Part shown: one piece after another, positions 46,565-55,283 of the stretch | Layout of the letters: each line of letters opens with the position of its first letter | How positions within the stretch are numbered: position 1 is the stretch's first letter | From: Stieleria mannarensis | Lineage (GTDB): Bacteria > Planctomycetota > Planctomycetia > Pirellulales > Pirellulaceae | DNA: 64,000 nucleotides | Reading direction: 5' to 3' | NCBI RefSeq assembly: GCF_014154935.1 | Contig: NZ_JACEHH010000022.1 | Location: 97,614 to 161,613 of the forward strand | Translations under genes and position numbers: made by a program | Notes under the pieces: model-generated | Database searches by the model: none | Seen by the model: only the letters and a program-made list of their open reading frames with translations | Told to the model about the DNA's origin: nothing

Positions 46565-47934
46565 CACAGCACCTTCGTTTCGCCGGGTTTGGCAATCGCA
46601 TACGAACCGTCGTCGAGCGGACGGATCGGCGCGGGGGCGTCCCAGGATTCGGCGTCGGTCGTCAACACCGTTTCGCTGGCCATCGCGTCGTCCCAAGCGA
46701 CCGTTTTGCCGCTGTAGGTCGCCAGCCGGCCCAGGATCGCCGTCATCGTGCTGCTGGCGCTATAGTCGACCTCGTGATGTGCTGTGTCCTCCACCACCGC
46801 CTTCATCAACGCGTTCCATTCGACTTGGTAGGGACTTTGGTAATCCTTGCCACGCCGGCGCGGTGATTCCCAAATCGTTGTCTCGCCGCTGGTCAGCGAA
46901 CAGCGCGTCGTGCTCAATTCCGCAACGCCCTCGGTGCCGACAATCTGCTCGGCAACCAATTTGGTACAGCCCGGGATTTGGCGGCAGTAACTGTGCAGAA
47001 TGGTTCCGTCGGCGTACTCATAGTTGACCGCGTGATGATCAAAAATGTTCCCGTACTTTTTGTCCGTGCGAACCTGACGCCCTCCCATCCCTTCGGCCCG
47101 GACCGGGTGATCCCCGAACGCCCAATTGCAGACGTCCAGGTTGTGGATGTGTTGTTCACAGATATGGTCGCCGCTCAACCAGTCAAAGAAGTACCAGTTG
47201 CGGACCTGGTACTGCAATTCGGTCATGTCTTCGCGAGGCATCGCGGTCTTGGCGGGAAAGCCGGTGTTCCAAAAACAACGCATCGAAACGATACGTCCGA
47301 TTTCACCGCCATGGATCCGCTTCATCGCCTCCAGGTAAATGTCTTGATGGTGCCGCTGCAGCCCGACACCGACTTTCAAGTTTGCTTGCCGAGCCTTTTC
47401 GCCCGAAGCCAGGATCCGCCGGACGCCGTGGGCATCACTGGCCAACGGCTTTTCCATGAACACGTGTTTGCCCGCGTTGACGGCGGCTTCGAAATGCAGC
47501 GGGCGGTAACCGGGCGGTCCGGTCAAGATCACCAAATCGACGTCGGAATCGAGGACCTTTCGATAGGCGTCCAATCCGACGTATTGGCGTTCGGGCGGCA
47601 CATCGATCGCATTGCCGAATCCGCTGCCTTGTTCGATCTTCGATTTGCCGGCTTTGCCACGCATCAGCGAACTGTGGCTGATCCGCAAGCGATCCGGGAA
47701 CGCATCGGCCATGGCCCACAGCACGGCATCGCGGCCGGTCGACAGCGAGTGCGCCGCCGCTCCGGTTCCGCGTCCGCCACAACCGATCAACCCGATCTTG
47801 ATGCGGTCCGATCCCGCGGCGTAGGCCCGCGAGGCGAGCGCCGATGGCACAACACCGGCTGCCAGCGTCGATGTGATCGCCTTCCGCCGATTCACACCCG
47901 CGGGAGAAGACTGTGTGCGGGGTTCATCGTTCAT
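46564..47934 (-). CDS. Gfo/Idh/MocA family oxidoreductase, Tat-exported
   Basis: A 456-residue protein from ATG 47934. NRRKAITSTLAAGVVPSALA (residues 15-34) is a twin-arginine signal. The dinucleotide fold follows with IKIGLIGCGGRGTGAA (about 45-60), ILTGPPGYRPLHFEAA, and the family motif VFMEKPLASD, whose lysine is catalytic in this family. RNWYFFDWLSGDHICEQHIHN is the typical C-terminal-domain start of the exported planctomycete branch (split: RNWYFFDWLSGD, HICEQHIHNLDV). Exported members carry NAD(P) across with them and act on sugars or sugar-derived compounds. The TGA is shared with the ATG of the isomerase gene downstream, showing a two-gene operon. Confidence 0.9.
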   Translation of the reverse strand: MNDEPRTQSSPAGVNRRKAITSTLAAGVVPSALASRAYAAGSDRIKIGLIGCGGRGTGAAAHSLSTGRDAVLWAMADAFPDRLRISHSSLMRGKAGKSKIEQGSGFGNAIDVPPERQYVGLDAYRKVLDSDVDLVILTGPPGYRPLHFEAAVNAGKHVFMEKPLASDAHGVRRILASGEKARQANLKVGVGLQRHHQDIYLEAMKRIHGGEIGRIVSMRCFWNTGFPAKTAMPREDMTELQYQVRNWYFFDWLSGDHICEQHIHNLDVCNWAFGDHPVRAEGMGGRQVRTDKKYGNIFDHHAVNYEYADGTILHSYCRQIPGCTKLVAEQIVGTEGVAELSTTRCSLTSGETTIWESPRRRGKDYQSPYQVEWNALMKAVVEDTAHHEVDYSASSTMTAILGRLATYSGKTVAWDDAMASETVLTTDAESWDAPAPIRPLDDGSYAIAKPGETKVL

Positions 47935-48071
47935 TGCCCAAGCCGCCTTTGCTGTGGATGAAGTGTCGTGGTCGTTGTCGATCGGCTAGTATATCCAATG
48001 GAATCTGCTCCCGCTGGTTCTCTCCCACTCGTTCTCAATCGCTCGGTTGCCCCTTCGCTCGAAACGAAACG

Positions 48072-48323
48072 ATGGACAAGCCCTACACTCCGATCAGCTG
48101 CGGCTTCTACGACCAGCTCGAAATCCTGGCGATGCGCAAGTCGTCGACAATGATCCGCTACCGAGACGCCGAAGAACACGAACAACAAGTCACCGCGGTG
48201 GTGGTCGATGTTTATTCCAAAGACAAACAGGAATGGTTGAAGCTCGATGACGGGACGATCATTCGCCTGGATCGGCTGATCAGCGTCGATGGAAAGCCGC
48301 TGTCGGATCAATGCGAGCCCTAG
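48072..48323 (+). CDS. Rof-like Rho-binding antiterminator family protein
   Basis: An 83-residue protein from ATG 48072. MDKPYTPISCGFYDQLEILAM aligns in layout with the start of E. coli Rof (YQPINCDDYDNLELA, recalled), and the rest (STMIRYRD, VTAVVVDVYSKDKQEWLKLD, GTIIRLDRLISVDGKP) fits the small beta-barrel (Sm-like) fold of that family, which binds Rho and blocks termination. In known Rof the acidic and aromatic residues at the N-terminus are important and comparable ones are present here. The gene is isolated between the divergent Gfo/Idh gene and the convergent alcohol dehydrogenase. A generic small Sm-like RNA-related protein remains an alternative. Confidence 0.7.
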   Translation: MDKPYTPISCGFYDQLEILAMRKSSTMIRYRDAEEHEQQVTAVVVDVYSKDKQEWLKLDDGTIIRLDRLISVDGKPLSDQCEP

Positions 48324-48396
48324 GTTGGGTCGCACCACTTTGGCGTAGCTACGTTCGACCGGCGATGTACTCCGACACGCACCGATTCCATTCCGG

Positions 48397-49452
48397 TCAA
48401 CCGAATTCCAAAACCGCTTTGACACATCCGTCTTTTCCGCCGGCGAACGTTTGATAGGCTTCTTCGGCATCGTCAACGCCGAACCGATGGGTGACGCACC
48501 AGGAAAAATCCATTGGCTCGCTGGACAACATTTCCGGCAAGACATCCATGTAGCTCCGCGCGGGACAGCGGCCGGTGCGGTAGGTCAGGTTTTTGTCGTA
48601 GGCGTCGGCCGGTGTGAACGCAAAGTTTGGTGTGCAATGACATCCGATCACCGACAGACGGCCGCCGGGCCGAATCAACCGATAGGCCAACGCTTGCGCC
48701 TCAGGCAATCCGACAAACTCCATCACCCCGTCGGCACCGCGGCCCTCGGTCGCCGATCGAACCGCCGACAACACCTCCTCGGAATCGCTGAACACGGTCG
48801 CACCGAGCCGCTGGGCAATCTGTAACCGCGACGTGTTGGGGTCGACCGCATAGATGTTTCGTGCCCCCATCCGACGCGCCGAGGCGATCGCCAACAACCC
48901 GACCGTCCCGCACCCGACCACGGCAAACACGTCCTCGCCGATCGACGACGGTTCGATCGCCATCGAGGCGCCGAAATAGCCGGTGCTCATGTTATCGCCC
49001 AGCAACAACGCCGCGACGGAATCGATCCCGTCGGGGATTTTCATCAACGTTCCATCGGCCAGTGGCACGCGAACCCGTTCCGATTGCCCGCCGTGCAACC
49101 CGACGCCGTTTTGACGCCAACCGAACAATTGGCCGCGGGGGCATCGCGATGACAGTCCACGTTGACAATAGAAACAGGTCCCACAGTTGGTCGTGAACGG
49201 GCTGCAGACGCGATCACCGATCGCCACGCTGCGGACCTGATCACCGACCTCCAGCACCCGTCCGACAAATTCGTGCCCCATCACCGTGCCGGGATCCAAG
49301 CCGGATTCGCGGCCGAAATAGGGATGCAGGTCGCTACCACACAAGCCGGCCAGTTCGACTTGGACCACTGCATCGGTGGCGGACTGCAACGCCGCATCGG
49401 CGATCTCTTGCACGGCAACCTGTCGGACACTTTGAAAACAAACGGCACGCAT
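48397..49452 (-). CDS. Zinc-dependent alcohol dehydrogenase family protein
   Basis: The start at ATG 49452 gives 351 residues, the normal length; a longer frame to 49677 is rejected because it adds 75 residues unlike the family. Catalytic zinc ligands are visible in GLCGSD (C38) and GHEFVG (H60, E61), and structural zinc cysteines in NCGTCFYCQRGLSSRC (C90, C93, C96, C104). The NAD-binding motif is VVGCGTVGLLAIASARRMGA followed by AVDPN. The protein is probably a cytosolic NAD-dependent medium-chain dehydrogenase of alcohols, sugars or sugar acids. It converges on the Rof-like gene and lies just downstream of the PEP-CTERM protein gene on the same strand. Confidence 0.9.
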   Translation of the reverse strand: MRAVCFQSVRQVAVQEIADAALQSATDAVVQVELAGLCGSDLHPYFGRESGLDPGTVMGHEFVGRVLEVGDQVRSVAIGDRVCSPFTTNCGTCFYCQRGLSSRCPRGQLFGWRQNGVGLHGGQSERVRVPLADGTLMKIPDGIDSVAALLLGDNMSTGYFGASMAIEPSSIGEDVFAVVGCGTVGLLAIASARRMGARNIYAVDPNTSRLQIAQRLGATVFSDSEEVLSAVRSATEGRGADGVMEFVGLPEAQALAYRLIRPGGRLSVIGCHCTPNFAFTPADAYDKNLTYRTGRCPARSYMDVLPEMLSSEPMDFSWCVTHRFGVDDAEEAYQTFAGGKDGCVKAVLEFG

Positions 49453-49489
49453 GGATGGGATGACGGGGAAGCAAAGAAGCGAGGGCGTG

Positions 49490-50359
49490 TTAAGCTGAGA
49501 TCCCCGATCCGCCGGCGCGATTCGGGACAACCGCGATCGACCGACTTCGCCGCCGAGTTCGCAAGATTGCAGCGATGCCGAGCAGCACGAGCAACATCCA
49601 AGACGAGGGTTCGGGCACTGCGGAGGGGCGAAAGGCGAGACCGACATTGAAGGCATCAAAGCCCAGGTTTCCGACAACTTCGCCGGCGCCCGTCGAAGTA
49701 TTCAGCCGGACCAGTGTATCGTCATTGGTGTTGATTCCATACAGACGATTTTCGCCGGTGTGAAACGCCAACGCGGCGACACTATCCAGTCCGGTTGCCC
49801 CGATCTCCGTGGCTGCTCCGGTGGTTTTGTCGACGGCGAAAAGCCGATCCTGGGAACCGTCGGTCATCAAAATCCGTTGCGTTTGCGGGTCATACCCCAT
49901 ACCGTGGCCACGCATATCCACACCAAAGCTGCCGACCGTCGTCGCCGCACCAGTCAGAACGTCCAATGTGAACAGCGAATCGCTGGCACCACTTCCACCA
50001 TAGAGCACTTGCGAGTCGGAATCGAAGGTCAATCCGGTGATCGCCTGAAATCCGGTGTCGCCGACCAGGTTGGCTTGCCCGGTCGTCACGTCCACCCGAT
50101 AAAGCTGACTGTTCAAATCGCTGGTACTGGTCATATACAGTTGGTCGTTGACGGTGTCGTAGGCCAACCCCAGCAGACTGGCCGTGACGCCCAAATTCCC
50201 GACTTGGGTCGCATTTCCACTTGTCGGGGCGACCGTATACAGGCTGGACGTATTCCCGTCGACCAAAAAAAGCACGGGGTCGGCACAGGCCTGAACGCCA
50301 GAAAGTAGCAGCAACACAATGATGCCGCACAGGCGTCGCAAACGAATTCGATTCATCAT
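49490..50359 (-). CDS. PEP-CTERM sorted beta-propeller-like exoprotein
   Basis: The 289-residue protein starts at ATG 50359 or the adjacent 50356. Residues about 5-26 are a signal peptide (LRRLCGIIVLLLLSGVQACA). The middle consists of repeats of the type GNATQVGNLGVTASLLGLAY, GAATTVGSFGVDMRGHGMGY, GAATEIGATGLDSVAALAFH and GEVVGNLGFDAFNVGLAF, about 40 residues each, consistent with a small beta-propeller. The C-terminus has the sorting signal VPEPSSWMLLVLLGIAAIL followed by RTRRRSRS, the PEP-CTERM motif, membrane helix and basic tail cleaved by exosortase. Cell-surface or matrix export is thus likely. The function of the propeller is unknown. Confidence 0.9.
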   Translation of the reverse strand: MMNRIRLRRLCGIIVLLLLSGVQACADPVLFLVDGNTSSLYTVAPTSGNATQVGNLGVTASLLGLAYDTVNDQLYMTSTSDLNSQLYRVDVTTGQANLVGDTGFQAITGLTFDSDSQVLYGGSGASDSLFTLDVLTGAATTVGSFGVDMRGHGMGYDPQTQRILMTDGSQDRLFAVDKTTGAATEIGATGLDSVAALAFHTGENRLYGINTNDDTLVRLNTSTGAGEVVGNLGFDAFNVGLAFRPSAVPEPSSWMLLVLLGIAAILRTRRRSRSIAVVPNRAGGSGISA

Positions 50360-50471
50360 GACGTGGATCTCAGCTTCCCCGACTCATCCCCAGGCGGAGC
50401 CTTGGTACGAAGCAGGTTATTTCAACTACCGCATGCCCCCCAACAACGGAGGGCCACTCTAACCGGTCGCC

Positions 50472-50509
50472 ATGCCGGTCGCAACAAACCATGCCGGTCG
50501 CAACAAACG
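50472..50509. repeat. 19-bp tandem duplication
   Basis: The unit atgccggtcgcaacaaacc occurs at 50472-50490 and again at 50491-50509 with one changed base, preceded by a partial unit (cggtcgcc). It lies in the leader between the divergent PEP-CTERM and DUF2314 genes. Confidence 0.85.
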
Positions 50510-50626
50510 CCGCGACCGCGGGGCGGATACAATGCAGGTGCCCAGACGCAGGGCGGCTACAACACAGGAAGCTGCGCCGGCGTTTTGGGGCGAAGAGCCG
50601 CTTCCGAGACTCTCGGGGAACCCAAC

Positions 50627-51367
50627 ATGAATCGTTCCAGTTCGGTCATCTACCACCTCGGCGACGATCGGGAAATGCTCCGCGCGTCGGCCCGGGCTCG
50701 CGAATCCTTTCGACACTTTTTTCATTGCCTCAGCGCGGATTTCAACCGGATCGTCCCGGCCTGCGAGTTGGCTTGTGTGAAGACGCCGTTTTGCGACGAT
50801 TTCTCCGACCCCGACTATGATTTGGAACACATGTGGGTCGATCAAGTCGAATTCGACGGCGTGAACCTCAGCGGAGTGTTGATCAATTCGCCCAACAAGC
50901 TGCGCTCGGTCAACGCGGGTGACGACGTGGAATTTCCGCTCCGCCGGCTGGACGATTGGCTGTGCGTGATCGACGACGTGGTCTACGGCGGGTTCACCAT
51001 CCAGGTCATCCGTTCGCGGATGGACGCTGAAGAACGAGAGCGACACGACGAGGCCTGGGAGTTGAATTTTCCTGAACCCGAGACGGTCCACGTCCCACCG
51101 ACCTGCGAGACGTTCGAGGAGATGATCGCAAGTGCTCTGGCCGACCAGATCGCGACCGCTCCATCGACCGTGGACGAAGTCTTTGACGGCGGTCGTACAC
51201 TGCTGCACATGGCGTCGCTATTCGGCCGCGAAAAATCGGTCGGCGTGCTGTTGCAAAACCAAGCCGACGTCGATGCCATCTGTGACCGAGGCTGGACGGC
51301 GTATGATTATGCCCAGTCGCTCGGTTGGACCGAGGTGATGAAAATGCTTGGACGAGCCGGGAAATGA
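50627..51367 (+). CDS. DUF2314 and ankyrin-repeat protein
   Basis: From ATG 50627, with ggggaa at good spacing, the protein has 246 residues; the frame open back to 50363 runs through repeat DNA and is rejected. Residues 15-130 match DUF2314 (ARARESFRHFFHCLSADFNR, CVKTPFCD, HMWVDQVEFDGVNLSGVLIN, VNAGDDVEFPLRRLDDWLCV). Residues about 185-245 are two ankyrin-like repeats (GGRTLLHMASLFGREKSVGV, GWTAYDYAQSLGWTEVMKML). No signal or membrane segment is evident, so it is probably cytosolic, binding another protein through the ankyrin part. Combinations of DUF2314 with ankyrin repeats are known in planctomycetes, with function unproven. Confidence 0.85.
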   Translation: MNRSSSVIYHLGDDREMLRASARARESFRHFFHCLSADFNRIVPACELACVKTPFCDDFSDPDYDLEHMWVDQVEFDGVNLSGVLINSPNKLRSVNAGDDVEFPLRRLDDWLCVIDDVVYGGFTIQVIRSRMDAEERERHDEAWELNFPEPETVHVPPTCETFEEMIASALADQIATAPSTVDEVFDGGRTLLHMASLFGREKSVGVLLQNQADVDAICDRGWTAYDYAQSLGWTEVMKMLGRAGK

Positions 51368-51668
51368 ATCAAGCGGCGGAACCCATTGATCGGAGCCGCG
51401 GGGGCAAGGACACGTTGACGGAGCTGCGATGTTGAACGGACAATCTGACGGACCGCGATTCGTTACTGACAGACCACGCTCGATCGCCCGCGCGACGGCG
51501 ACCGTATTACGGAGCGATCTGGCAGCTAACTCAGATTCTCTCCCTCAGGGAAAGTCGGCGTTTGCGCAGCAAGTAAACGCCAGAGAGGGCGCGCGGCTTG
51601 CGAAAACCTTGGCGACTTCCGCTACGGACAGATTCGCCACCTGTACAATCGACGCCCTCCGTTCGACC
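51368..51668. other. Leader of the PhnD-sensor operon
   Basis: About 300 bases with the dispersed double-hairpin element in the middle (51535-51625). The PhnD-like frame is open through this stretch from 51429, but the encoded residues come mostly from the repeat and do not look like protein sequence. No promoter or binding site could be defined. Confidence 0.45.
51535..51625. repeat. Dispersed double-hairpin element, copy 2
   Basis: Same structure as 681-772: tccct/aggga hairpin, then ggcgtttgc...gtaaacgcc hairpin, then cagagaggg and a tail ending in ttccgctac. In the second stem a C to T change is tolerated as a G-U pair in RNA, hinting that the fold, not just the DNA sequence, is kept. 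It lies in the leader of the PhnD-like operon. Confidence 0.8.
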
Positions 51669-52523
51669 TTGCGTCTGACCATCGTCGCGGTGATGTTGCT
51701 CGGATGTGCCCGGCAACCGCCTCCAGCCTCCGTCCCGCAAACGCTGCACATCGGCGTGTTGCCGGACGAATCACGTGGCATGCTGGAGAAACGTTACCTG
51801 CCGTTGGTCGCCTACCTGGAACGCAGCACCGGTGTCGCTTGCAAATTGGTGTTGCACGATTCTTACGAGCAACTGCAGACCGCGTTCGAAAATGGAGGCG
51901 TCGATCTCGCCTGGTTGGGCGGATACACGTTTGTGAAACTGGATCGGTCCCACCAGGCGTTCCCCTTGGTCTCACGTGATCGCGACATGCGTTTCACCAG
52001 TTACTACCTGACCCGGGCCGACGAGCCGGCGACACAACTGGCGGAGTTTCGTGGTAAGCGGTTCGCGTTCGGATCACGACTTAGCACATCCGGTCATTTG
52101 ATGCCGCGGTACTTCATGCTCCAGTCGGGGATCCAGCCCGAAAGATTTTTCCGGTCCGTGGTCTACAGCGGCGCCCACGATGCGACCGCGATGGCGGTGC
52201 GCGACTCCGAGGTCGATTTGGGGGTCGCCAACGGACCGATCATCGAATCAATGTTCGCGTCGGGACGCGTCAGCAAAAACGAAATCCGCATCTTGGAAGA
52301 AACGCCGCCATACGTGGATTACGTTTGGGCCTGCCAATCCGACCTTCCGGCGGATCTCCGCACGCAGCTCCGTGACGCGTTTTTGGACTTGTCCGAGGCG
52401 GATCCACAGCATGCCGACATCCTCGATTCTCTGTTGGCCGGTTACTTCATTCCGGTCCACCGGAATGATTTCGATGCACTGCAAACGATCGTCGACCGAA
52501 TCGATGCGGAAGGAACGCGCTGA
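51669..52523 (+). CDS. PhnD-like phosphate/phosphonate-type substrate-binding lipoprotein
   Basis: The family region starts LHIGVLPDESRGMLEKRYLPL and includes LVLHDSYEQLQTAFENGGVD, LAWLGGYTFVKL, FRGKRFAFGSRLSTSGHLMP and VVYSGAHDATAMAVRDSEVD, all typical of PhnD/phosphite-binding periplasmic proteins. TTG 51669 gives a compact lipoprotein signal (RLTIVAVMLLGC, lipobox LLGC) and 284 residues; the only ATG upstream in frame (51429) would add about 80 repeat-derived residues. No ABC permease or ATPase gene is near. Instead the stop overlaps the start of a sensor kinase (TGATG), so it probably serves as the ligand-sensing subunit of that kinase on the outer face of the membrane. The ligand is unknown. 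Confidence 0.85.
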   Translation: MRLTIVAVMLLGCARQPPPASVPQTLHIGVLPDESRGMLEKRYLPLVAYLERSTGVACKLVLHDSYEQLQTAFENGGVDLAWLGGYTFVKLDRSHQAFPLVSRDRDMRFTSYYLTRADEPATQLAEFRGKRFAFGSRLSTSGHLMPRYFMLQSGIQPERFFRSVVYSGAHDATAMAVRDSEVDLGVANGPIIESMFASGRVSKNEIRILEETPPYVDYVWACQSDLPADLRTQLRDAFLDLSEADPQHADILDSLLAGYFIPVHRNDFDALQTIVDRIDAEGTR

Positions 52524-54475
52524 TGAAACAGCTTCGATCCGCCCTGCAATCCACCTCGCGATCGATCTTTGCCTACGTCGTTCTCGTGATTGTGGTCACG
52601 ATGCTCGTCAGTTGGACCATCGCCGGCACCTTGATTCATCGACGAAGTTCCGTCAATCAACTCAGCCGAAACTCCGCCGATTACCACTCCGCGACACGTC
52701 TCGCCATCTCAAAAATCGAAACCGAACTGAGCCTGATTCGGCAAAACCGCTATCAAGCCCTGGTCCAGTCATCGGATCCGCAGGTCGCCGAGCAAACACT
52801 TCGTGACACGATTCGATCCACCTACATCATCGATCGTCACCTGGACAAAATCGAGACGATCCAACAGCGGTTCGGCGAACCCGAATTTGAAGCCACCACG
52901 CGGCGTCTGGGCGCAGCGATTCGGTCGCTGCATCAAGCGAGTGAAGGGCGGCAAGCGTCCGCCGCCTTTCCATCCCCAGCCTTGGAATTGATCGGAATCC
53001 GCTGCCTCCAACTCGATCGGCTGCACGCCAACGCCTTTCGTGACGACGCGATCAAGATGCAACGGTTCGCCGAATCGGGCACCTTCCAGGGGCTGATCTT
53101 CAGCCTGATCGGACTGGGGTTCGCCGCGATCGTGACGCTGTTGGTGTTCGCCAAACGCACCCTCACCCGCCGCGACCAGCTGGAACGCCAAATGGCACGA
53201 CGGGTCACTCAAGCCGAATTGCTGTATCTGGCCGTGACGATGTCCCAGGACACCAAGTCCTATCGCGATGCGCTTCAAAAGTGCGTCGGGATCATCTGCC
53301 GCATGACCGATTGGGCGGTGGGCCATGTTTACTTTCCCTCACAATCCGAAGCGGTGCAATTGGTCTCCGCGGACATCTGGTACCTGACCGACCCGCAGCG
53401 GTTCGATTCGTTTCGTCGCTCGAGCGAGGATACGTTTCTCGTGACCGGCGAATGCCTTCCAGGGCGGATTTGGAAGACCGGCCAGCCGGCTTGGATCGAA
53501 GACATTCAGCAGGACTGGGGATTCGTCCGCAAGTCGCTTTGCGAATCCCACGGCATGAAAAGCGCGTTCGGGTTCCCGTTGGTGATCGAGGGCAAGACGA
53601 TCGCGGTGCTGGAATTTTTCAGCCAACGCACCATGCCGACCGATGATGCGATGTTATTGATGGCCCGCAGCGTCGGGGAACAGGTCGGACGCGTATTGGA
53701 ACGGATCCAGGCCGAGGAATTAGAACGTCGGCATCATGAACGGGTCCAGGCGGAGCTGAATGAGGCGAAAAAGGAATTGGTCGTCAAGACCCGATTGGCA
53801 GCCATCGGTCAGGTCTCTGCCCAGGTCGCACACGAAATTCGCAATCCCTTGGGGGCGATCAGCAACGCGATTTATTATTTAAAACGCAGCCCCCAAATTG
53901 ACCAAGAAAAAAAGACGCAGTATCTGGAGTTGATGAACCATGAAATCGGGACGTGCAATCAGTTTATCAACGAATTGTTGGATATCACCCGGCGCAGAAA
54001 ACTGGACCGACGACCGACGCGGCTCGGCGACCTGATCGAGCGTGTCGTTTCCAGACACCAGATGCCACCAAACATTGATCTTCGGGTACATTGTATTCCT
54101 GATCCGTTTGAGTGTTGCGTCGACGGCGACCAGTTCGTCCAGGTGCTACAAAACTTATTGAATAATTCGATGGATGCACTACAAGGGGCCGGCGGACGCA
54201 TCGGAATCACCGCCCGACGCGTTGATGACCAGGACGTCATCACCGTGTACGATTCCGGTCCCGGCATTCCGGCCGAAGATCGCGCGTCGGTGTTCGACGT
54301 GCTGTTCACCACTAAGTCCTCCGGAACCGGTTTGGGGCTCGCGATTTGCAAACAAATCGTCGTCCAGCACGGCGGATCGATCCGAGTTGTGGACAACGGC
54401 GATGGCACGGAGTTTCAGATCCGATTGCCGACGACGGCGTCACCCGTCAACTCCACCGCGACCGAGGGCCCGTGA
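52523..54475 (+). CDS. Membrane sensor histidine kinase with GAF domain
   Basis: The protein has 650 residues; its ATG overlaps the stop of the PhnD-like gene by one base. Two membrane helices (about 15-37, FAYVVLVIVVTMLVSWTIAG; about 189-211, LIFSLIGLGFAAIVTLLVFA) flank a helical periplasmic sensor of about 150 residues. A GAF domain follows at about 229-395 (CVGIICRMTDWAVGHVY, GFPLVIEGKTIAVLEFFS), then a coiled coil. The HisKA domain has AHEIRNPLGAISNAI (H437). The ATPase domain has QNLLNNSMDALQ, DSGPGIP (about 577-583) and GTGLGLAICKQI. The protein would autophosphorylate at H437 and pass phosphate to a receiver, most likely the double-receiver protein next door. Its periplasmic domain probably contacts the PhnD-like lipoprotein. 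Confidence 0.92.
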   Translation: MKQLRSALQSTSRSIFAYVVLVIVVTMLVSWTIAGTLIHRRSSVNQLSRNSADYHSATRLAISKIETELSLIRQNRYQALVQSSDPQVAEQTLRDTIRSTYIIDRHLDKIETIQQRFGEPEFEATTRRLGAAIRSLHQASEGRQASAAFPSPALELIGIRCLQLDRLHANAFRDDAIKMQRFAESGTFQGLIFSLIGLGFAAIVTLLVFAKRTLTRRDQLERQMARRVTQAELLYLAVTMSQDTKSYRDALQKCVGIICRMTDWAVGHVYFPSQSEAVQLVSADIWYLTDPQRFDSFRRSSEDTFLVTGECLPGRIWKTGQPAWIEDIQQDWGFVRKSLCESHGMKSAFGFPLVIEGKTIAVLEFFSQRTMPTDDAMLLMARSVGEQVGRVLERIQAEELERRHHERVQAELNEAKKELVVKTRLAAIGQVSAQVAHEIRNPLGAISNAIYYLKRSPQIDQEKKTQYLELMNHEIGTCNQFINELLDITRRRKLDRRPTRLGDLIERVVSRHQMPPNIDLRVHCIPDPFECCVDGDQFVQVLQNLLNNSMDALQGAGGRIGITARRVDDQDVITVYDSGPGIPAEDRASVFDVLFTTKSSGTGLGLAICKQIVVQHGGSIRVVDNGDGTEFQIRLPTTASPVNSTATEGP

Positions 54476-54482
54476 GCCGACG

Positions 54483-55265
54483 ATGAACTTGATCCCCAAA
54501 CGACGCGTTTTGATCGCCGATGACGAACCAGGGATGCGCACGACGCTGGCCGATATTTTGGCCGATAGCGGCTATGACGTTCGCACCGCCCAAGACGGAC
54601 AGGACGCGATCACGAAATGCCAGAACGAGGACTACGATGTCGTGTTGATGGACGTCCGCATGCCCGTCGTCGACGGTATCAGCGCCTTTCGAGAGATCCG
54701 ACGATCGTCGCAGCATGTCCGCGTGATCCTGATGAGCGCCTATGGCGAAGACGAGATGAAACATGCCGCGCTGCAAGACGGCGCGATCGCGTTTTTGGAC
54801 AAACCGCTGAACTTGGACACCGTCATTCAATTGGTCGCCGATTCCACCGAACTGGCCGTGATGGCCATCACCGCCGACCAAACACTGCTGCAAACCCTGC
54901 CGCAATGCCTGCATTCGTCCGGTCAGAAATTGACGGTGGTGCACAATCGTGACGAAGCGGTCACGCTGCTGCGGCAAGTCAGCTTCGATGTCGCGTTGAT
55001 TGACGTCGAGCTTGGCACCAACGACGGACTGGCCTGTTATCTCGCGCTCCGTGAAATCTCGCCGACGATCACCGCGGTGATGATCAGCCGATCCGATCAA
55101 CCTGTCCGCCGAATCGCCGAAGAAGCCGTCCGCCGAACCGCATACACCATCGTTCCCAAACCGATCGAACCGGAGCGTCTGGCCGAAGTGATGCAGACGC
55201 TGCGCGCCCAACGCGTCTCCGGCGCGATCCGCAAACCCCATCTGGGCGAACCTCACGACTCGTGA
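54483..55265 (+). CDS. Response regulator with two receiver domains, no DNA-binding domain
   Basis: From ATG 54483, eight bases after the kinase stop, the protein has 260 residues. Receiver 1 (about 6-122) has the acidic pair D13/D14, phospho-acceptor D57 in LMDVRMP, and K107 in LDKPL. Receiver 2 (about 124-245) has DVALIDVELG with D174 and PKPIEP with K226, but the N-terminal acidic pair is reduced to a single D in ITADQ, so it may be a weak or pseudo-receiver. No output domain is attached. It probably relays phosphate from the upstream sensor kinase to another domain, or binds a partner. Confidence 0.9.
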   Translation: MNLIPKRRVLIADDEPGMRTTLADILADSGYDVRTAQDGQDAITKCQNEDYDVVLMDVRMPVVDGISAFREIRRSSQHVRVILMSAYGEDEMKHAALQDGAIAFLDKPLNLDTVIQLVADSTELAVMAITADQTLLQTLPQCLHSSGQKLTVVHNRDEAVTLLRQVSFDVALIDVELGTNDGLACYLALREISPTITAVMISRSDQPVRRIAEEAVRRTAYTIVPKPIEPERLAEVMQTLRAQRVSGAIRKPHLGEPHDS

Positions 55266-55283
55266 TAGCTCCAGGACACTCCC

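Noticed and set aside
46978..47961. 327-residue open frame opposite the Gfo/Idh gene
   Set aside because: The minus strand encodes a canonical oxidoreductase coupled to its neighbour, so this is a shadow.
51429..51668. Long N-terminus for the PhnD-like lipoprotein
   Set aside because: These codons are largely the dispersed hairpin element; a TTG start just before the lipoprotein signal gives a normal-length protein.
51669..52523. Phosphonate ABC transporter operon
   Set aside because: Only the binding protein is present; neither a permease nor an ATPase gene lies nearby, so transport is not supported.
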